DNA from: Pedobacter sp. KBW06
Lineage (GTDB): Bacteria; Bacteroidota; Bacteroidia; Sphingobacteriales; Sphingobacteriaceae
Direction of reading: 5' to 3'
DNA length: 64,000 nt
Assembly: GCF_003852525.1 (NCBI RefSeq)
Contig: NZ_QAJL01000001.1
Coordinates: forward strand, 1,625,268-1,689,267
Below the pieces are notes generated by a model. That model was not told where the DNA came from and ran no database searches. It saw nothing but the letters and a program-made list of their open reading frames with translations. Below are positions 43,687 to 51,570 of the stretch, one piece after another (position 1 is the stretch's first letter; the number at the start of each line of letters is the position of its first letter). Both the position numbers and the translations under genes were made by a program.

Positions 43687-43760
43687 CAAATATATAAAGT
43701 ATATAGGTTTAGTAGTACATTGCTTTTGTAAAAAATATGCAATAAACTGTATTACAACAA
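43687..43760 (-). promoter_or_regulatory. Promoter region of the sulfate assimilation operon
   Basis: Two candidates on the minus strand. TTGT (43757-43760), 19 nt, then TATTTTTT (43730-43737) gives a 40-50 nt 5' leader before the peptide. TATATTTG (43687-43694) has a perfect -7 match but ends 4 nt before the leader ATG and has no clear -33 box, which would imply a leaderless peptide mRNA. Confidence 0.45.
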
Positions 43761-43922
43761 GTTAATTTACTTCCAGCGCAAACAAAAAGCAGTCATTTTT
43801 CCTTATTAAGCCTTGACTGGTACGAACTTAGCCTCAGTTCAATCCTCCTGGCAATGTAAAATTGGCGCCCCGCTGCATTAAATCAATGATGATGCAGTAC
43901 ATTTATTTAGTTTTAAATTTCT

Positions 43923-45110
43923 ATGAAGAGAAAAATCAATCTTTTACCCTTTGCAATTATCACTGCATTCGTCTTTCTGCTCAACTGGTATGTGCTCTCC
44001 GGAATCCAGACCTTAACCCTCAGCAGCTGGCTCAGCCCTGTTTTTTGGGGCTTTATCATTTTCATTACTGTTGCCCTCGCCTACTCCATTCAGAGGATGC
44101 GGGACAATGGAATGGACATCTTCTTTAAAATCACCACCCATACCTTTTTGGTTTTACTGGCCAGTGAACTCGTCTTTATCATTGTCTTATTCCTTGGGGA
44201 TGGCTACCGCCTGATTACCGGAGGAGCAAGAAATGTCTACTGGGTGGAGTTTGGCCTGCTCCTCTTTGGGATCACAGTACTCATTTTCCTGTATGGCATC
44301 ATTAAAGGAAAATATGCTTACCGGGTAATTAAACATACTTTATACTTCGAAGACCTGCCGGAAAATTTTGATGGTTTCCGCATTACACAGATTTCAGATG
44401 TACACGCAGGCAGCTTTAAGAATGCCAGAGCGGTGCAAAAAGGGATCGACCTGATTAAGGCACAAAACTCAGATTTATTTGTATTTACCGGAGACCTGGT
44501 GAATAATAAAGCGGAAGAAATTTTGCCATGGATGGGACATTTTTCACAGGTAAAAGCACCATATGGGCAGTTTTCCATCCTTGGAAATCACGATTATGGA
44601 GATTATGTGAAATGGGAAAACGATTCCGTTAAACAAGCCAACCTGCAGGATTTAAAAAGACATCATGGAGAAATGGGCTACCGCCTCTTGCTGGATGAGC
44701 ATGTGGAACTCGAAAAGGATGGCCAAAAGATCATTCTTGCAGGGGTTGAAAACTGGGGGATTGGATTTGGCGAACGTGGGGACCTTAAAAAGGCACTTCA
44801 GGGCGTTGATCCACAAAGTTTTAAAGTATTGCTTTCTCACGATCCGACACACTGGGATGCGGAAGTAAAAAAATGGCCTTCAAAAATCCACCTCACCTTA
44901 TCCGGTCATACGCATGGAATGCAGTTCGGGATGGAAGCCTTTGGGATCAAATGGAGCCCTGTAAAATACAGATATGCGCATTGGGCAGGCATTGCCTCAG
45001 AAAATGGCAGATACCTGAACATCAACAGAGGTTTCGGCTTTCTGGGTTTCTCCGGAAGGGTCGGCATCTGGCCGGAGATTACCGTAATCGAATTAAAAAA
45101 AGCGAGGTAA
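43923..45110 (+). CDS. Membrane-anchored metallophosphoesterase
   Basis: 395 aa. Four N-terminal membrane helices (about 7-27, 33-54, 66-90, 101-122) precede a calcineurin-like phosphoesterase domain. All metal motifs are visible: QISDVHAGS (DxH), FTGDLVNN (GD), ILGNHDYGD (GNHD), LLSHDPTHW and LSGHTHGMQFG (GHTH). It resembles YaeI/YkuE-type enzymes, whose substrates may be UDP-sugars or lipid-linked phosphates; the substrate here is unknown. Monocistronic, convergent with the cysteine desulfurase gene, from which a bidirectional terminator separates it. Confidence 0.87.
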   Translation: MKRKINLLPFAIITAFVFLLNWYVLSGIQTLTLSSWLSPVFWGFIIFITVALAYSIQRMRDNGMDIFFKITTHTFLVLLASELVFIIVLFLGDGYRLITGGARNVYWVEFGLLLFGITVLIFLYGIIKGKYAYRVIKHTLYFEDLPENFDGFRITQISDVHAGSFKNARAVQKGIDLIKAQNSDLFVFTGDLVNNKAEEILPWMGHFSQVKAPYGQFSILGNHDYGDYVKWENDSVKQANLQDLKRHHGEMGYRLLLDEHVELEKDGQKIILAGVENWGIGFGERGDLKKALQGVDPQSFKVLLSHDPTHWDAEVKKWPSKIHLTLSGHTHGMQFGMEAFGIKWSPVKYRYAHWAGIASENGRYLNINRGFGFLGFSGRVGIWPEITVIELKKAR

Positions 45111-45123
45111 AAAATTCAGACCA

Positions 45124-45157
45124 TTGCCCCCAAAATTCAATTATTTTTTGGGAGCAA
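45124..45157. terminator. Bidirectional terminator
   Basis: TTGCCCCCAAAA (45124-45135) pairs with TTTTGGGAGCAA (45146-45157) with one mismatch, T/A-rich loop. It lies between the convergent metallophosphoesterase and cysteine desulfurase genes. Confidence 0.7.
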
Positions 45158-45172
45158 CAGTCAGTCCTTTCT

Positions 45173-46339
45173 CTACAAATATGCTTCAGCCCTTTCCAGC
45201 GATGACTCCCTGACATACAGGCCAGCCAATTTTTCAACGGCATAGTCGATTTCTTCTTCCGTATTGTAACGGCTAAAGGAGAAACGGAGGGTTGGTCTGC
45301 TGAAATCATAACCCAGGGCAGAAAGCACATGTGATCCCGCACCGGAATGACTGTTACAGGCACTGCCTCCGGAGGCAGAGATCTGATGCTGATCGAGGTA
45401 ATGAAGCGGACTGATCCCACTTTGCAAATCCGGAAGAGACACGCTCAGGACACTATTTAATGTTCCATGATTTTGTGCTGAATTCCCATTAAAGGAAATT
45501 CCCTGAATTTTATCTGTCAGCTTAAAAATCATTCTTTCCTTCAGTTTGATTAAATGTTTTTGGCTGGCCGACTGGTTCCGGTAGGCAATTTCCAATGCTT
45601 TCGCTAATCCCACAATTCCGGTTACATTTTCTGTTCCTGCACGTTGCTTATATTCCTGAGCACCTCCATGGATCAATGGCTGTAATTCATGAGCGGTATT
45701 CCGGTACAGGAAACCGATTCCTTTCGGTCCATGAAACTTATGTGCAGACCCAACCAGAAAATCAACATTTAAAGAGGAGGTATCGTACCGGTACTGGCCC
45801 ATAGACTGAACAGTATCTGAGTGAAAAACAGCCCGGTACGTTCTACAGACCGAAGCAATAGATTCGATATCATTGAGGTTTCCAATCTCATTGTTTCCAT
45901 GCATCACCGAAACAAAGGCCCTTTCATTGGCTGCAATCAGCTGTTCGAGATGAGACAGGGAAATATTCCCTCTTTCATCGTGTTTCAAATAAACGATCCG
46001 GATTTCTCCGTTCTTCTCCAATGCTTTCAGGGTATGAAGTACCGCATGATGCTCAAAAGGAGTAGTGATCGCCAGCCGGATGTTATTGGCACGGATGCCC
46101 GAAAGAATGGCGGTATTGTCTGCCTCAGAGCCTCCTGAGGTAAAAACGATGTGGCGCGGCGTCGCGTTTAACAAATCTGCAATGATCCCCCTGGATTGCT
46201 CAATGGCAACTCTTGCTTCCCTCCCATGGAAATGAGAAGAAGAAGGATTACCGAAGTTTTCAAATAAGTAAGGCTCCATGGCCAAAAATACTTCTCTGTT
46301 TAAAGGTGTTGTTGCAGCGTTGTCTAGATAAATTCTCAT
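45173..46339 (-). CDS. Cysteine desulfurase (NifS/IscS family)
   Basis: 388 aa PLP enzyme that releases sulfur from L-cysteine as an enzyme persulfide and yields alanine. N-terminal MRIYLDNAATTPLNREVF, catalytic-pocket FEHHAV (His97/98), PLP lysine K201 in GSAHKFHGPKGIGF and catalytic Cys328 in ASGGSACNSHSGAGSHVL are present. The long loop around the Cys is of the IscS/NifS (group I) type. No iscU or suf gene is adjacent. It is preceded by a SAM-I riboswitch, an unusual control for a desulfurase, suggesting a part in sulfur flow when SAM is low rather than housekeeping Fe-S assembly. Confidence 0.93.
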   Translation of the reverse strand: MRIYLDNAATTPLNREVFLAMEPYLFENFGNPSSSHFHGREARVAIEQSRGIIADLLNATPRHIVFTSGGSEADNTAILSGIRANNIRLAITTPFEHHAVLHTLKALEKNGEIRIVYLKHDERGNISLSHLEQLIAANERAFVSVMHGNNEIGNLNDIESIASVCRTYRAVFHSDTVQSMGQYRYDTSSLNVDFLVGSAHKFHGPKGIGFLYRNTAHELQPLIHGGAQEYKQRAGTENVTGIVGLAKALEIAYRNQSASQKHLIKLKERMIFKLTDKIQGISFNGNSAQNHGTLNSVLSVSLPDLQSGISPLHYLDQHQISASGGSACNSHSGAGSHVLSALGYDFSRPTLRFSFSRYNTEEEIDYAVEKLAGLYVRESSLERAEAYL

Positions 46340-46439
46340 GTTAATGGGTTTAATAGATTAATAAAAATCTACTTAATCAGCTTCGAGAAATAAGGCAATG
46401 GATGAGTCTAAGAGAAACCACAAGCATGGGTTTCAAACA

Positions 46440-46540
46440 ACTTATCTCTTCCGCAATCTTGCGGACAGGAATTAGCACCTTATTATTCAACAGGTTGCTA
46501 AGACATCACAGGGCCTTTCCCTCAGTCTTTCTGGATAAGT
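46440..46540 (-). promoter_or_regulatory. SAM-I (S-box) riboswitch
   Basis: On the minus strand the conserved S-box elements occur in order: P1 ACTTATC paired with GATAAGT, CCAGAAAG, the core GAGGGAAAGGCCC, TGATGTCTTAGCAACC, then AGGTGCTAATTCC and a P4 hairpin TCCGCAAGATTGCGGA, closing with AGAGATAAGT. It lies about 100 nt upstream of the cysteine desulfurase start. A weak hairpin GAAACC / GGTTTC (46414-46434) follows as possible expression platform; no strong terminator is visible, so control may act on translation. Confidence 0.92.
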
Positions 46541-46568
46541 AAATAAATGTAAGAACAGTTACTGTCAG

Positions 46569-46576
46569 CAAAGATA
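46569..46576 (-). promoter_or_regulatory. -7 box of the riboswitch transcript
   Basis: Minus-strand TATCTTTG, the same octamer as before both tRNA-Leu genes, about 30 nt upstream of riboswitch helix P1. The -33 region is weak. Confidence 0.55.
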
Positions 46577-46680
46577 TAATAAAGACTACTAATTTCATAG
46601 ACTTTATGAAAAAAAATTACAAATCGAAGAATTTCAGTCATGCAATTGCTACTTCTACCTAACATTTAACTTTTTTTTCC

Positions 46681-46731
46681 TTTAAGTCAGGATTCATTTA
46701 CATATTTTTGCGGGATATTCAAAAAGAATAT
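46681..46731 (+). promoter_or_regulatory. Promoter and small inverted repeat before the CDP-alcohol transferase gene
   Basis: TTTA (46681-46684), 18 nt, then TATTTTTG (46703-46710, -7 box). An inverted repeat ATATTC / GAATAT with A5 loop (46715-46731) lies at or just after the expected start and 15 nt before the ATG, so it could be an operator or a leader hairpin. Confidence 0.45.
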
Positions 46732-46746
46732 TTTTATAAAGCCTGA

Positions 46747-47472
46747 ATGGAAGAAAACAAGTTGAGAGAAGAAGTGCGCCCGGTAACCGGCGACAACAGT
46801 ATTTTAAAAAGAATATTCCAGGATAGAAAGAGAACTAATATATTAAGCGGTGTAGAGCAAAGCACCATTTCCTATCTCGTGAAACGGGTTCCTTCCTTTA
46901 TTACTTCAGATATGCTCACCTTTATAGGTACTGCAGGTTCGGTATTGGTGCTGACCGGGTTTATCCTTGCCACTTATCTCAGCAGAGAATACCTGTTGCT
47001 TGGTGTGTTGGGCCTGGCCATTAACTGGTTTGGTGATTCACTGGACGGCAGGATCGCCTATTACAGAAATATCCCCCGCAAATGGTATGGATTTTCATTA
47101 GACATCATCATGGACTGGGTCAGTACAGTGCTGATTGGCTTAGGCTACCTTGTTTATGCGAGAAATGAATATGAACTCATTGCCTTTATTTTTGTGGTCC
47201 TTTACGGATGGGCGATGATCATTTCGCAACTCCGCTACAAAATCACCGATATTTATAGCATTGATGCAGGCCTGGTTGGCCCTACCGAGATCAGGATCAT
47301 CCTCGCATTGATCATTATTATGGAAGTCTTCTTCGGCCATTTAATAGAATATTTTGCCGCGATCATCTGTATTACCTTATTTATCATTAATTTCATCGAT
47401 ACCCGGAAGTTATTAAAGCTTGGCGACATCAGGGATAAGGCCGAGCGGGAAGCAAAGAAAAAAGCCAGCTAA
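46747..47472 (+). CDS. CDP-alcohol phosphatidyltransferase family membrane protein
   Basis: 241 aa, about six membrane helices. The family motif D-xx-DG-xx-AR-x(8-9)-G-xxx-D-xxx-D is present as D97, D100, G101, A104, then G115, D119 and D123 (DSLDGRIAYYRNIPRKWYG, then DIIMD). The conserved Arg after Ala is replaced by Tyr105. Enzymes of this family condense a CDP-linked lipid or sugar with an alcohol, for example in phospholipid synthesis; the acceptor cannot be told. The stop shares one base with the ATG of the GtrA-like gene (TAATG), so the two are coupled. Confidence 0.82.
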   Translation: MEENKLREEVRPVTGDNSILKRIFQDRKRTNILSGVEQSTISYLVKRVPSFITSDMLTFIGTAGSVLVLTGFILATYLSREYLLLGVLGLAINWFGDSLDGRIAYYRNIPRKWYGFSLDIIMDWVSTVLIGLGYLVYARNEYELIAFIFVVLYGWAMIISQLRYKITDIYSIDAGLVGPTEIRIILALIIIMEVFFGHLIEYFAAIICITLFIINFIDTRKLLKLGDIRDKAEREAKKKAS

Positions 47473-47918
47473 TGAGCATCATGAAATCTGTATATGTTTT
47501 TGCCAAAGCACAGGTTTCGGCATTTTCCGGTGGCATGCTGGACTATGGCACCATGATCCTCTGTACAGAGCTCCTGCACATCCATTATACCATTTCCATC
47601 GCCATTGGCGGGATTATAGGGGCCATTGCAAACTTCTCCATCAACCGCTACTGGACCTTTAATGCCGATAAAGCACATACCTCTCCTGTGGGCGATCAGC
47701 TGACAAAGTTCATTTTCGTGGTGGCCGGAAGTATCGCCCTGAAATCTTCGGGCACCTGGCTTTTTACCAACTGGCTCCATCTCGATTACAAGATCACAAG
47801 AATCATGGTAGATATCATCGTTTCTTTGAGTTTCAACTATGTTTTACAAAAGTACTGGGTATTTAAAAAAACGGCTCCGGAATTAAAAACACCACAAAAG
47901 GAGGAGATAAAGGCCTAA
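47472..47918 (+). CDS. GtrA-like membrane protein
   Basis: 148 aa with four membrane helices, GtrA family. Typical features are the first helix with AFSGGMLDYGTMILCTELL, the GGIIGAIANFSINRYWTFN motif (N and W after helix 2) and the C-terminal SFNYVLQKYWVFKK. GtrA proteins are thought to flip undecaprenyl-phosphate-linked sugars. It is translationally coupled to the CDP-alcohol phosphatidyltransferase gene, which points to joint work on a lipid-linked surface component. Confidence 0.85.
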   Translation: MSIMKSVYVFAKAQVSAFSGGMLDYGTMILCTELLHIHYTISIAIGGIIGAIANFSINRYWTFNADKAHTSPVGDQLTKFIFVVAGSIALKSSGTWLFTNWLHLDYKITRIMVDIIVSLSFNYVLQKYWVFKKTAPELKTPQKEEIKA

Positions 47919-48011
47919 TCTGAGCGATCCGACAAGAGCAACAGAAAACAAATCAGTAAATAGTACCATTTTATAAAGAATTAATACCGCTTATAAATCA
48001 GGGGGAAGAAG

Positions 48012-48019
48012 TATCTTTG
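48012..48019 (+). promoter_or_regulatory. -7 box abutting the AraC-type gene
   Basis: TATCTTTG ends 3 nt before the ATG at 48023. As for the DUF4254 gene, use of this box would give a leaderless or almost leaderless mRNA. The -33 region lacks a clear TTTG. Confidence 0.4.
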
Positions 48020-48022
48020 TAT

Positions 48023-48892
48023 ATGAAAAATGACATCCCTGTTTACGACATCAGTACTTTTGAGGAATACAAAAATGCCGGTATCCTTGTCAGCAGATTT
48101 GGGCATTATTCTAAACAGTATTTACACTTACATTCCGCACACCGCCACTCTTTTTACCATTTGGTTTATTTTACCAGTGGCAGCGGAACACAAACTATAG
48201 ATTTTCAGAATTACCCGGTCATGCCCGGTTTGATTTACTTTATGACCCCGGGACAGGTACACAGCTGGTCTTTTAACACGGAAGTAGAAGGTTATATCAT
48301 CAATTTTTCTGAAGATTACTTCAAATCCTTTTTATACAACCCCTTATACCTGGAGAACTTCAGCTTTTTTGATGAACATTCCGGAGATGCAGTATTGGTA
48401 TTGCCCAATGAAGCAAGGGAGAAAGTTGCGGCCCTCTTTGAAGAGATCCTCAATGAAGGAAAGGAAGCGCGTGCCTTCGATGCTGACCTGGTCAGGATCC
48501 TAATGTTAAACATCTTTATTCAGGTATCCAGGGGCCTCAGCTTAAAGCAGCAGACCCAAACCAATTCCTACAACCAAACCCTGTTGAAGAGCTTTAAAAA
48601 ATTAATCGAAACCAATTTTATTGAATTGAGGTTTCCTAAACAATATGCGGAGTTACTATACATTACCCCGAACCATTTAAATGCTTTATGCAACGACCTT
48701 CTGGGTGTTCCTGCAGGGCAGCTGATTCGCGACAGGGTAATTTTAGAAGCCAAGCGACTATTGATCAACATGGAACTCTCTATCGCTGAAATATCGGAGA
48801 AACTCGCTTTTAGTGACCACTCCTACTTCATCAAATTCTTTAAAAAACAGGTTGGAGCAACACCGGATAAATTCAGAAAACAAGACAATTAA
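48023..48892 (+). CDS. AraC family transcriptional regulator
   Basis: 289 aa from the ATG at 48023 (MKNDIPVYDISTFEEY); a TTG two codons upstream is less likely. The N-terminal cupin-like sensor (HRHSFYHLVYFTSGSGTQTI, PGQVHSW) is followed by a C-terminal AraC double HTH (TPNHLNALCNDLLGVPAGQL and the second helix set ISEKLAFSDHSYFIKFFKKQ, PDKFRK). Ligand unknown. The next gene, a DUF983 protein, follows after 11 nt and may share the transcript. Confidence 0.88.
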   Translation: MKNDIPVYDISTFEEYKNAGILVSRFGHYSKQYLHLHSAHRHSFYHLVYFTSGSGTQTIDFQNYPVMPGLIYFMTPGQVHSWSFNTEVEGYIINFSEDYFKSFLYNPLYLENFSFFDEHSGDAVLVLPNEAREKVAALFEEILNEGKEARAFDADLVRILMLNIFIQVSRGLSLKQQTQTNSYNQTLLKSFKKLIETNFIELRFPKQYAELLYITPNHLNALCNDLLGVPAGQLIRDRVILEAKRLLINMELSIAEISEKLAFSDHSYFIKFFKKQVGATPDKFRKQDN

Positions 48893-48903
48893 AACACACA
48901 GAT

Positions 48904-49344
48904 ATGAGCAGCACAGATCAATTAAATCATACACCACACGTTTCTCAATGGTATGGCATTACACATTCCAAATGCCCGAGATGTAGAGAAGGTAATGTTT
49001 TCACCGGAGCAACTTATGGCTTCAAAGTGCAGAAAATGAACGAACGTTGTCCGCATTGCGACCTGAAGTTCGAACGTGAACCCGGATACTTTTATGTAGC
49101 CATGTTCGTAAGCTATGCCATGAATGTTGCAGAAATGATCTCCATGAGCGTTGCCGCTTACGTGTTAGGCTTACCACTGACTTATGAAAACCTATGGTAT
49201 TATGTCGGCATTCTATTGATAGGGGTATTTCTTTTCTCTCCTTTCAATTACCGCTATTCCAGAATGGTACTTTTATACTGGCTCTCCCCGGGATTAAATT
49301 ACGATCCTTCGAAAGTCAATAAACCAGCTGTACCGGCTAAATAA
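48904..49344 (+). CDS. DUF983 zinc-ribbon membrane protein
   Basis: 146 aa DUF983 family protein. An N-terminal zinc ribbon is formed by CPRC (residues about 24-27) and CPHC. Two membrane helices (about 65-87 and 96-116) follow the FEREPGYFYVAMFVSYAMN motif typical of the family. Function unknown; it is widespread in Bacteroidota and alphaproteobacteria. It lies 11 nt after the AraC regulator and ends at a strong terminator. Confidence 0.85.
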   Translation: MSSTDQLNHTPHVSQWYGITHSKCPRCREGNVFTGATYGFKVQKMNERCPHCDLKFEREPGYFYVAMFVSYAMNVAEMISMSVAAYVLGLPLTYENLWYYVGILLIGVFLFSPFNYRYSRMVLLYWLSPGLNYDPSKVNKPAVPAK

Positions 49345-49362
49345 TTCAACAACTCTCCTCAT

Positions 49363-49401
49363 AAAAGGGTTGAGCGGAAATTTCCGCTCAACCCTTTTTT
49401 T
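49363..49401 (+). terminator. Strong terminator after DUF983 gene
   Basis: A perfect 18-bp inverted repeat without spacer (49363-49380 / 49381-49398, core GGGTTGAGCGGAAA) followed by seven T. The minus strand is also T-rich, but the next minus-strand gene stops 70 nt away. Confidence 0.85.
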
Positions 49402-49471
49402 ATTTGCACCGCATCCCGGCCATTTTTTACCGCTTCCCCGCCATGACTGGCAAGGGGCATCAAAATGTAGC

Positions 49472-50272
49472 TTAAGACACCATCATTTCCTGTGGACGAA
49501 GGCCCAGCACTTTATAAAAGGTATTGCTAAAGGTAGAAACACTGTCATACCCAACCTTCATCGCGACACTCTTTACGTTCTCTCCCGATACAGAAAGCAA
49601 TTCTACCGCTTTTATCACTTTATACAATTTGATATATCCGGCCACGGTGATTCCAATATCCTGCTTAAAAAGCCGCTCCATTGTTCTTGCAGAAAGGTTA
49701 AACCGCTTTGCAACCTCCGGTATTTTGAGCTCGTTTGCCATGTCCCCTCCGCTTTCCACACAGTCTGTCAGGTAATCAATCATACTGGCAATCCGTGGGT
49801 CCCGGGGAACCGGAAGCACCAAAGGCAGGGCAGCATTGAAGGTTAAGGGTAAAATCCCAATCAATGCCTTCAGGAAATCCAGTTCCAGCACATCCTCTTC
49901 TTCCAAACGGGACCATTGCTCGGTAAAAAGAATCATTTCCCGCAATACCTTAGAGGTATGAAAGATATTGAGTTCCTGGAAAAAAGGGTCATTTGCTGTT
50001 TTACTCAAAAAGATACAACGCAGATAAACCTGCTTCACAGGGCTGGATGTCCGGTGGACCAGCCCGGGAGGAATCCAGGCACAATGATGTGTAGGCAGCA
50101 GATAAGTCCTTTCCGCAGTATGCAGGTATTGCACGCCTTTTTCTACAAAGATCAGCTGCCCCATGTGATGGGCATGCCATTCGTCGGAAAACTTCCAATC
50201 GGCCTCATGCCATACATAAGCCTCTTTTTGTACCGCATCAACGGTTAAGTGACAAAACCTCGCTCTATCCAT
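49472..50272 (-). CDS. AraC family transcriptional regulator
   Basis: 266 aa. An N-terminal cupin (HAHHMGQLIFVEKGVQYLH, CAWIPPGLVH) and C-terminal AraC HTH domain (VAKRFNLSARTMERLFKQDI, VKSVAMKVGYDSVSTFSNTF, LGLRPQEM). It is divergent from the exported WrbA-RidA fusion gene, separated by 95 nt, and is its probable regulator. A -7 box TATATTTG lies at 50298-50305 on the minus strand; GACCTTTG near 50334 may serve the plus-strand gene. Confidence 0.9.
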   Translation of the reverse strand: MDRARFCHLTVDAVQKEAYVWHEADWKFSDEWHAHHMGQLIFVEKGVQYLHTAERTYLLPTHHCAWIPPGLVHRTSSPVKQVYLRCIFLSKTANDPFFQELNIFHTSKVLREMILFTEQWSRLEEEDVLELDFLKALIGILPLTFNAALPLVLPVPRDPRIASMIDYLTDCVESGGDMANELKIPEVAKRFNLSARTMERLFKQDIGITVAGYIKLYKVIKAVELLSVSGENVKSVAMKVGYDSVSTFSNTFYKVLGLRPQEMMVS

Positions 50273-50367
50273 TTGTCGTATATTAACATGTTATTGGCAA
50301 ATATAGACATTTAAAGACAGCTGCATTTCCGGACCTTTGTGCTTATAAATATTAAATCAATAATCAC

Positions 50368-51570
50368 ATGGATTCTGTAAACTCAATGCGCATCAAAACA
50401 GGCATTTTAATATTCCTGTCACTGTTTAGCTGTTCATTATTAAAAGCACAAAGCAAAATGACCAATCATAACTCAGAAACAAAGGTCCTCGTCCTGTTCA
50501 ATACAGAAAGCGGTGGAACCTATAAAATGGCGAGAGAGATCGCCGCCGGAATAGAAAAGCTTCCCGGAGCCAAAGCCATATTGAAACAGGTTCCCAGAAT
50601 TAAGCCATTGGAGAACGAAGCAAAACAAGTCTTTGGCAACATTCCGTATGCCAACATCAATGAACTGGCCGAATATGATGGGATCGCCTTTGGCTCTGCT
50701 GTTCATTTCGGAAACATGTCTGCAGACATGCGTTACTTCCTGGACCAGTCGGTTGGGCTTTGGACCGCCCATAAGCTGGAAGGAAAACCAGCCACGGTAT
50801 TTATGTCTGCAGGAAGCGGCGCAGGCAGAGAAGGCGCGATACTGTCTTTCTGGAATACCCTTGCGGTACATGGAATGACGATTGTATCTCCGGGAATCAT
50901 GGGTACTTCAGAAATAGACAAATCTATTCCACAGGGAAACACGGTATTTGGTGCTTCTTCCCTTGCCGGTGCAACCGGCGACAGGCCTTCAAAAGGAGAA
51001 TTACACATTGCAGCACTGCAGGGATATGCCCTGGCTAAAGCGGCAAAAGGATATCAGCTTACAAAAGCAGAGATTGCTCCTGCTCCATTAACACCATCAT
51101 CGCCAAAAGTGAGCCGTATAGAAGCCCGGTTAAAAGAATTAAACATTGTACTTCCGGATGCCCCTGCACCGGTTGGAAATTATAAACCTTTCAGGATTTC
51201 AGGCAAACAGGTATTTATCAATCAGATTGCTTTAAAAGCAGGAAAGGTAGAACACCCTGGAATCCTGGGTACTGAAGTGACCGAGGAGCAGGCTAAACTT
51301 GCCACCCGCCAGACTTTATTAAACGTTCTTGCGGTATTAAAACAGGCAGCAGGCGGAGACCTGGACCAGGTGAAACAAGCCGTACAGTTAACCGGTTTCT
51401 TTTACACTCCTGCAGGATACACCAAACATGCCCTGCTGATGAACGAAGCTTCCAACCTGCTGGTTGAAATTCTTGGCGAGAGCGGAATGCATACCAGGGC
51501 TACTGTTGGTGCATCCTCCCTGCCAATGAATTCTTCAGTGGAGATCCAGGCTATTTTTGAGCTGGAATAA
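50368..51570 (+). CDS. Exported WrbA-like flavodoxin / RidA fusion
   Basis: 400 aa with three parts. A signal peptide (MRIKTGILIFLSLFSCSLLK, probably cleaved after KAQ; the ATG at 50386 may be the true start) comes first. Residues about 35-235 form a WrbA-like flavodoxin fold (VLVLFNTESGGTYKMAREIA phosphate loop, GSAVHFGNMSADMRYFLDQ, MSAGSGAGREGAIL). Residues about 245-400 are a YjgF/RidA (UK114) domain of the long subfamily (SRIEARLKELNIVLPDAPAP, VGNYKPFRISGKQVFINQIA, HTRATVGASSLPMNSSVEIQ with the conserved Arg). The combination suggests quinone or enamine/imine detoxification in the periplasm. The divergent AraC gene is a likely regulator. Confidence 0.87.
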   Translation: MDSVNSMRIKTGILIFLSLFSCSLLKAQSKMTNHNSETKVLVLFNTESGGTYKMAREIAAGIEKLPGAKAILKQVPRIKPLENEAKQVFGNIPYANINELAEYDGIAFGSAVHFGNMSADMRYFLDQSVGLWTAHKLEGKPATVFMSAGSGAGREGAILSFWNTLAVHGMTIVSPGIMGTSEIDKSIPQGNTVFGASSLAGATGDRPSKGELHIAALQGYALAKAAKGYQLTKAEIAPAPLTPSSPKVSRIEARLKELNIVLPDAPAPVGNYKPFRISGKQVFINQIALKAGKVEHPGILGTEVTEEQAKLATRQTLLNVLAVLKQAAGGDLDQVKQAVQLTGFFYTPAGYTKHALLMNEASNLLVEILGESGMHTRATVGASSLPMNSSVEIQAIFELE

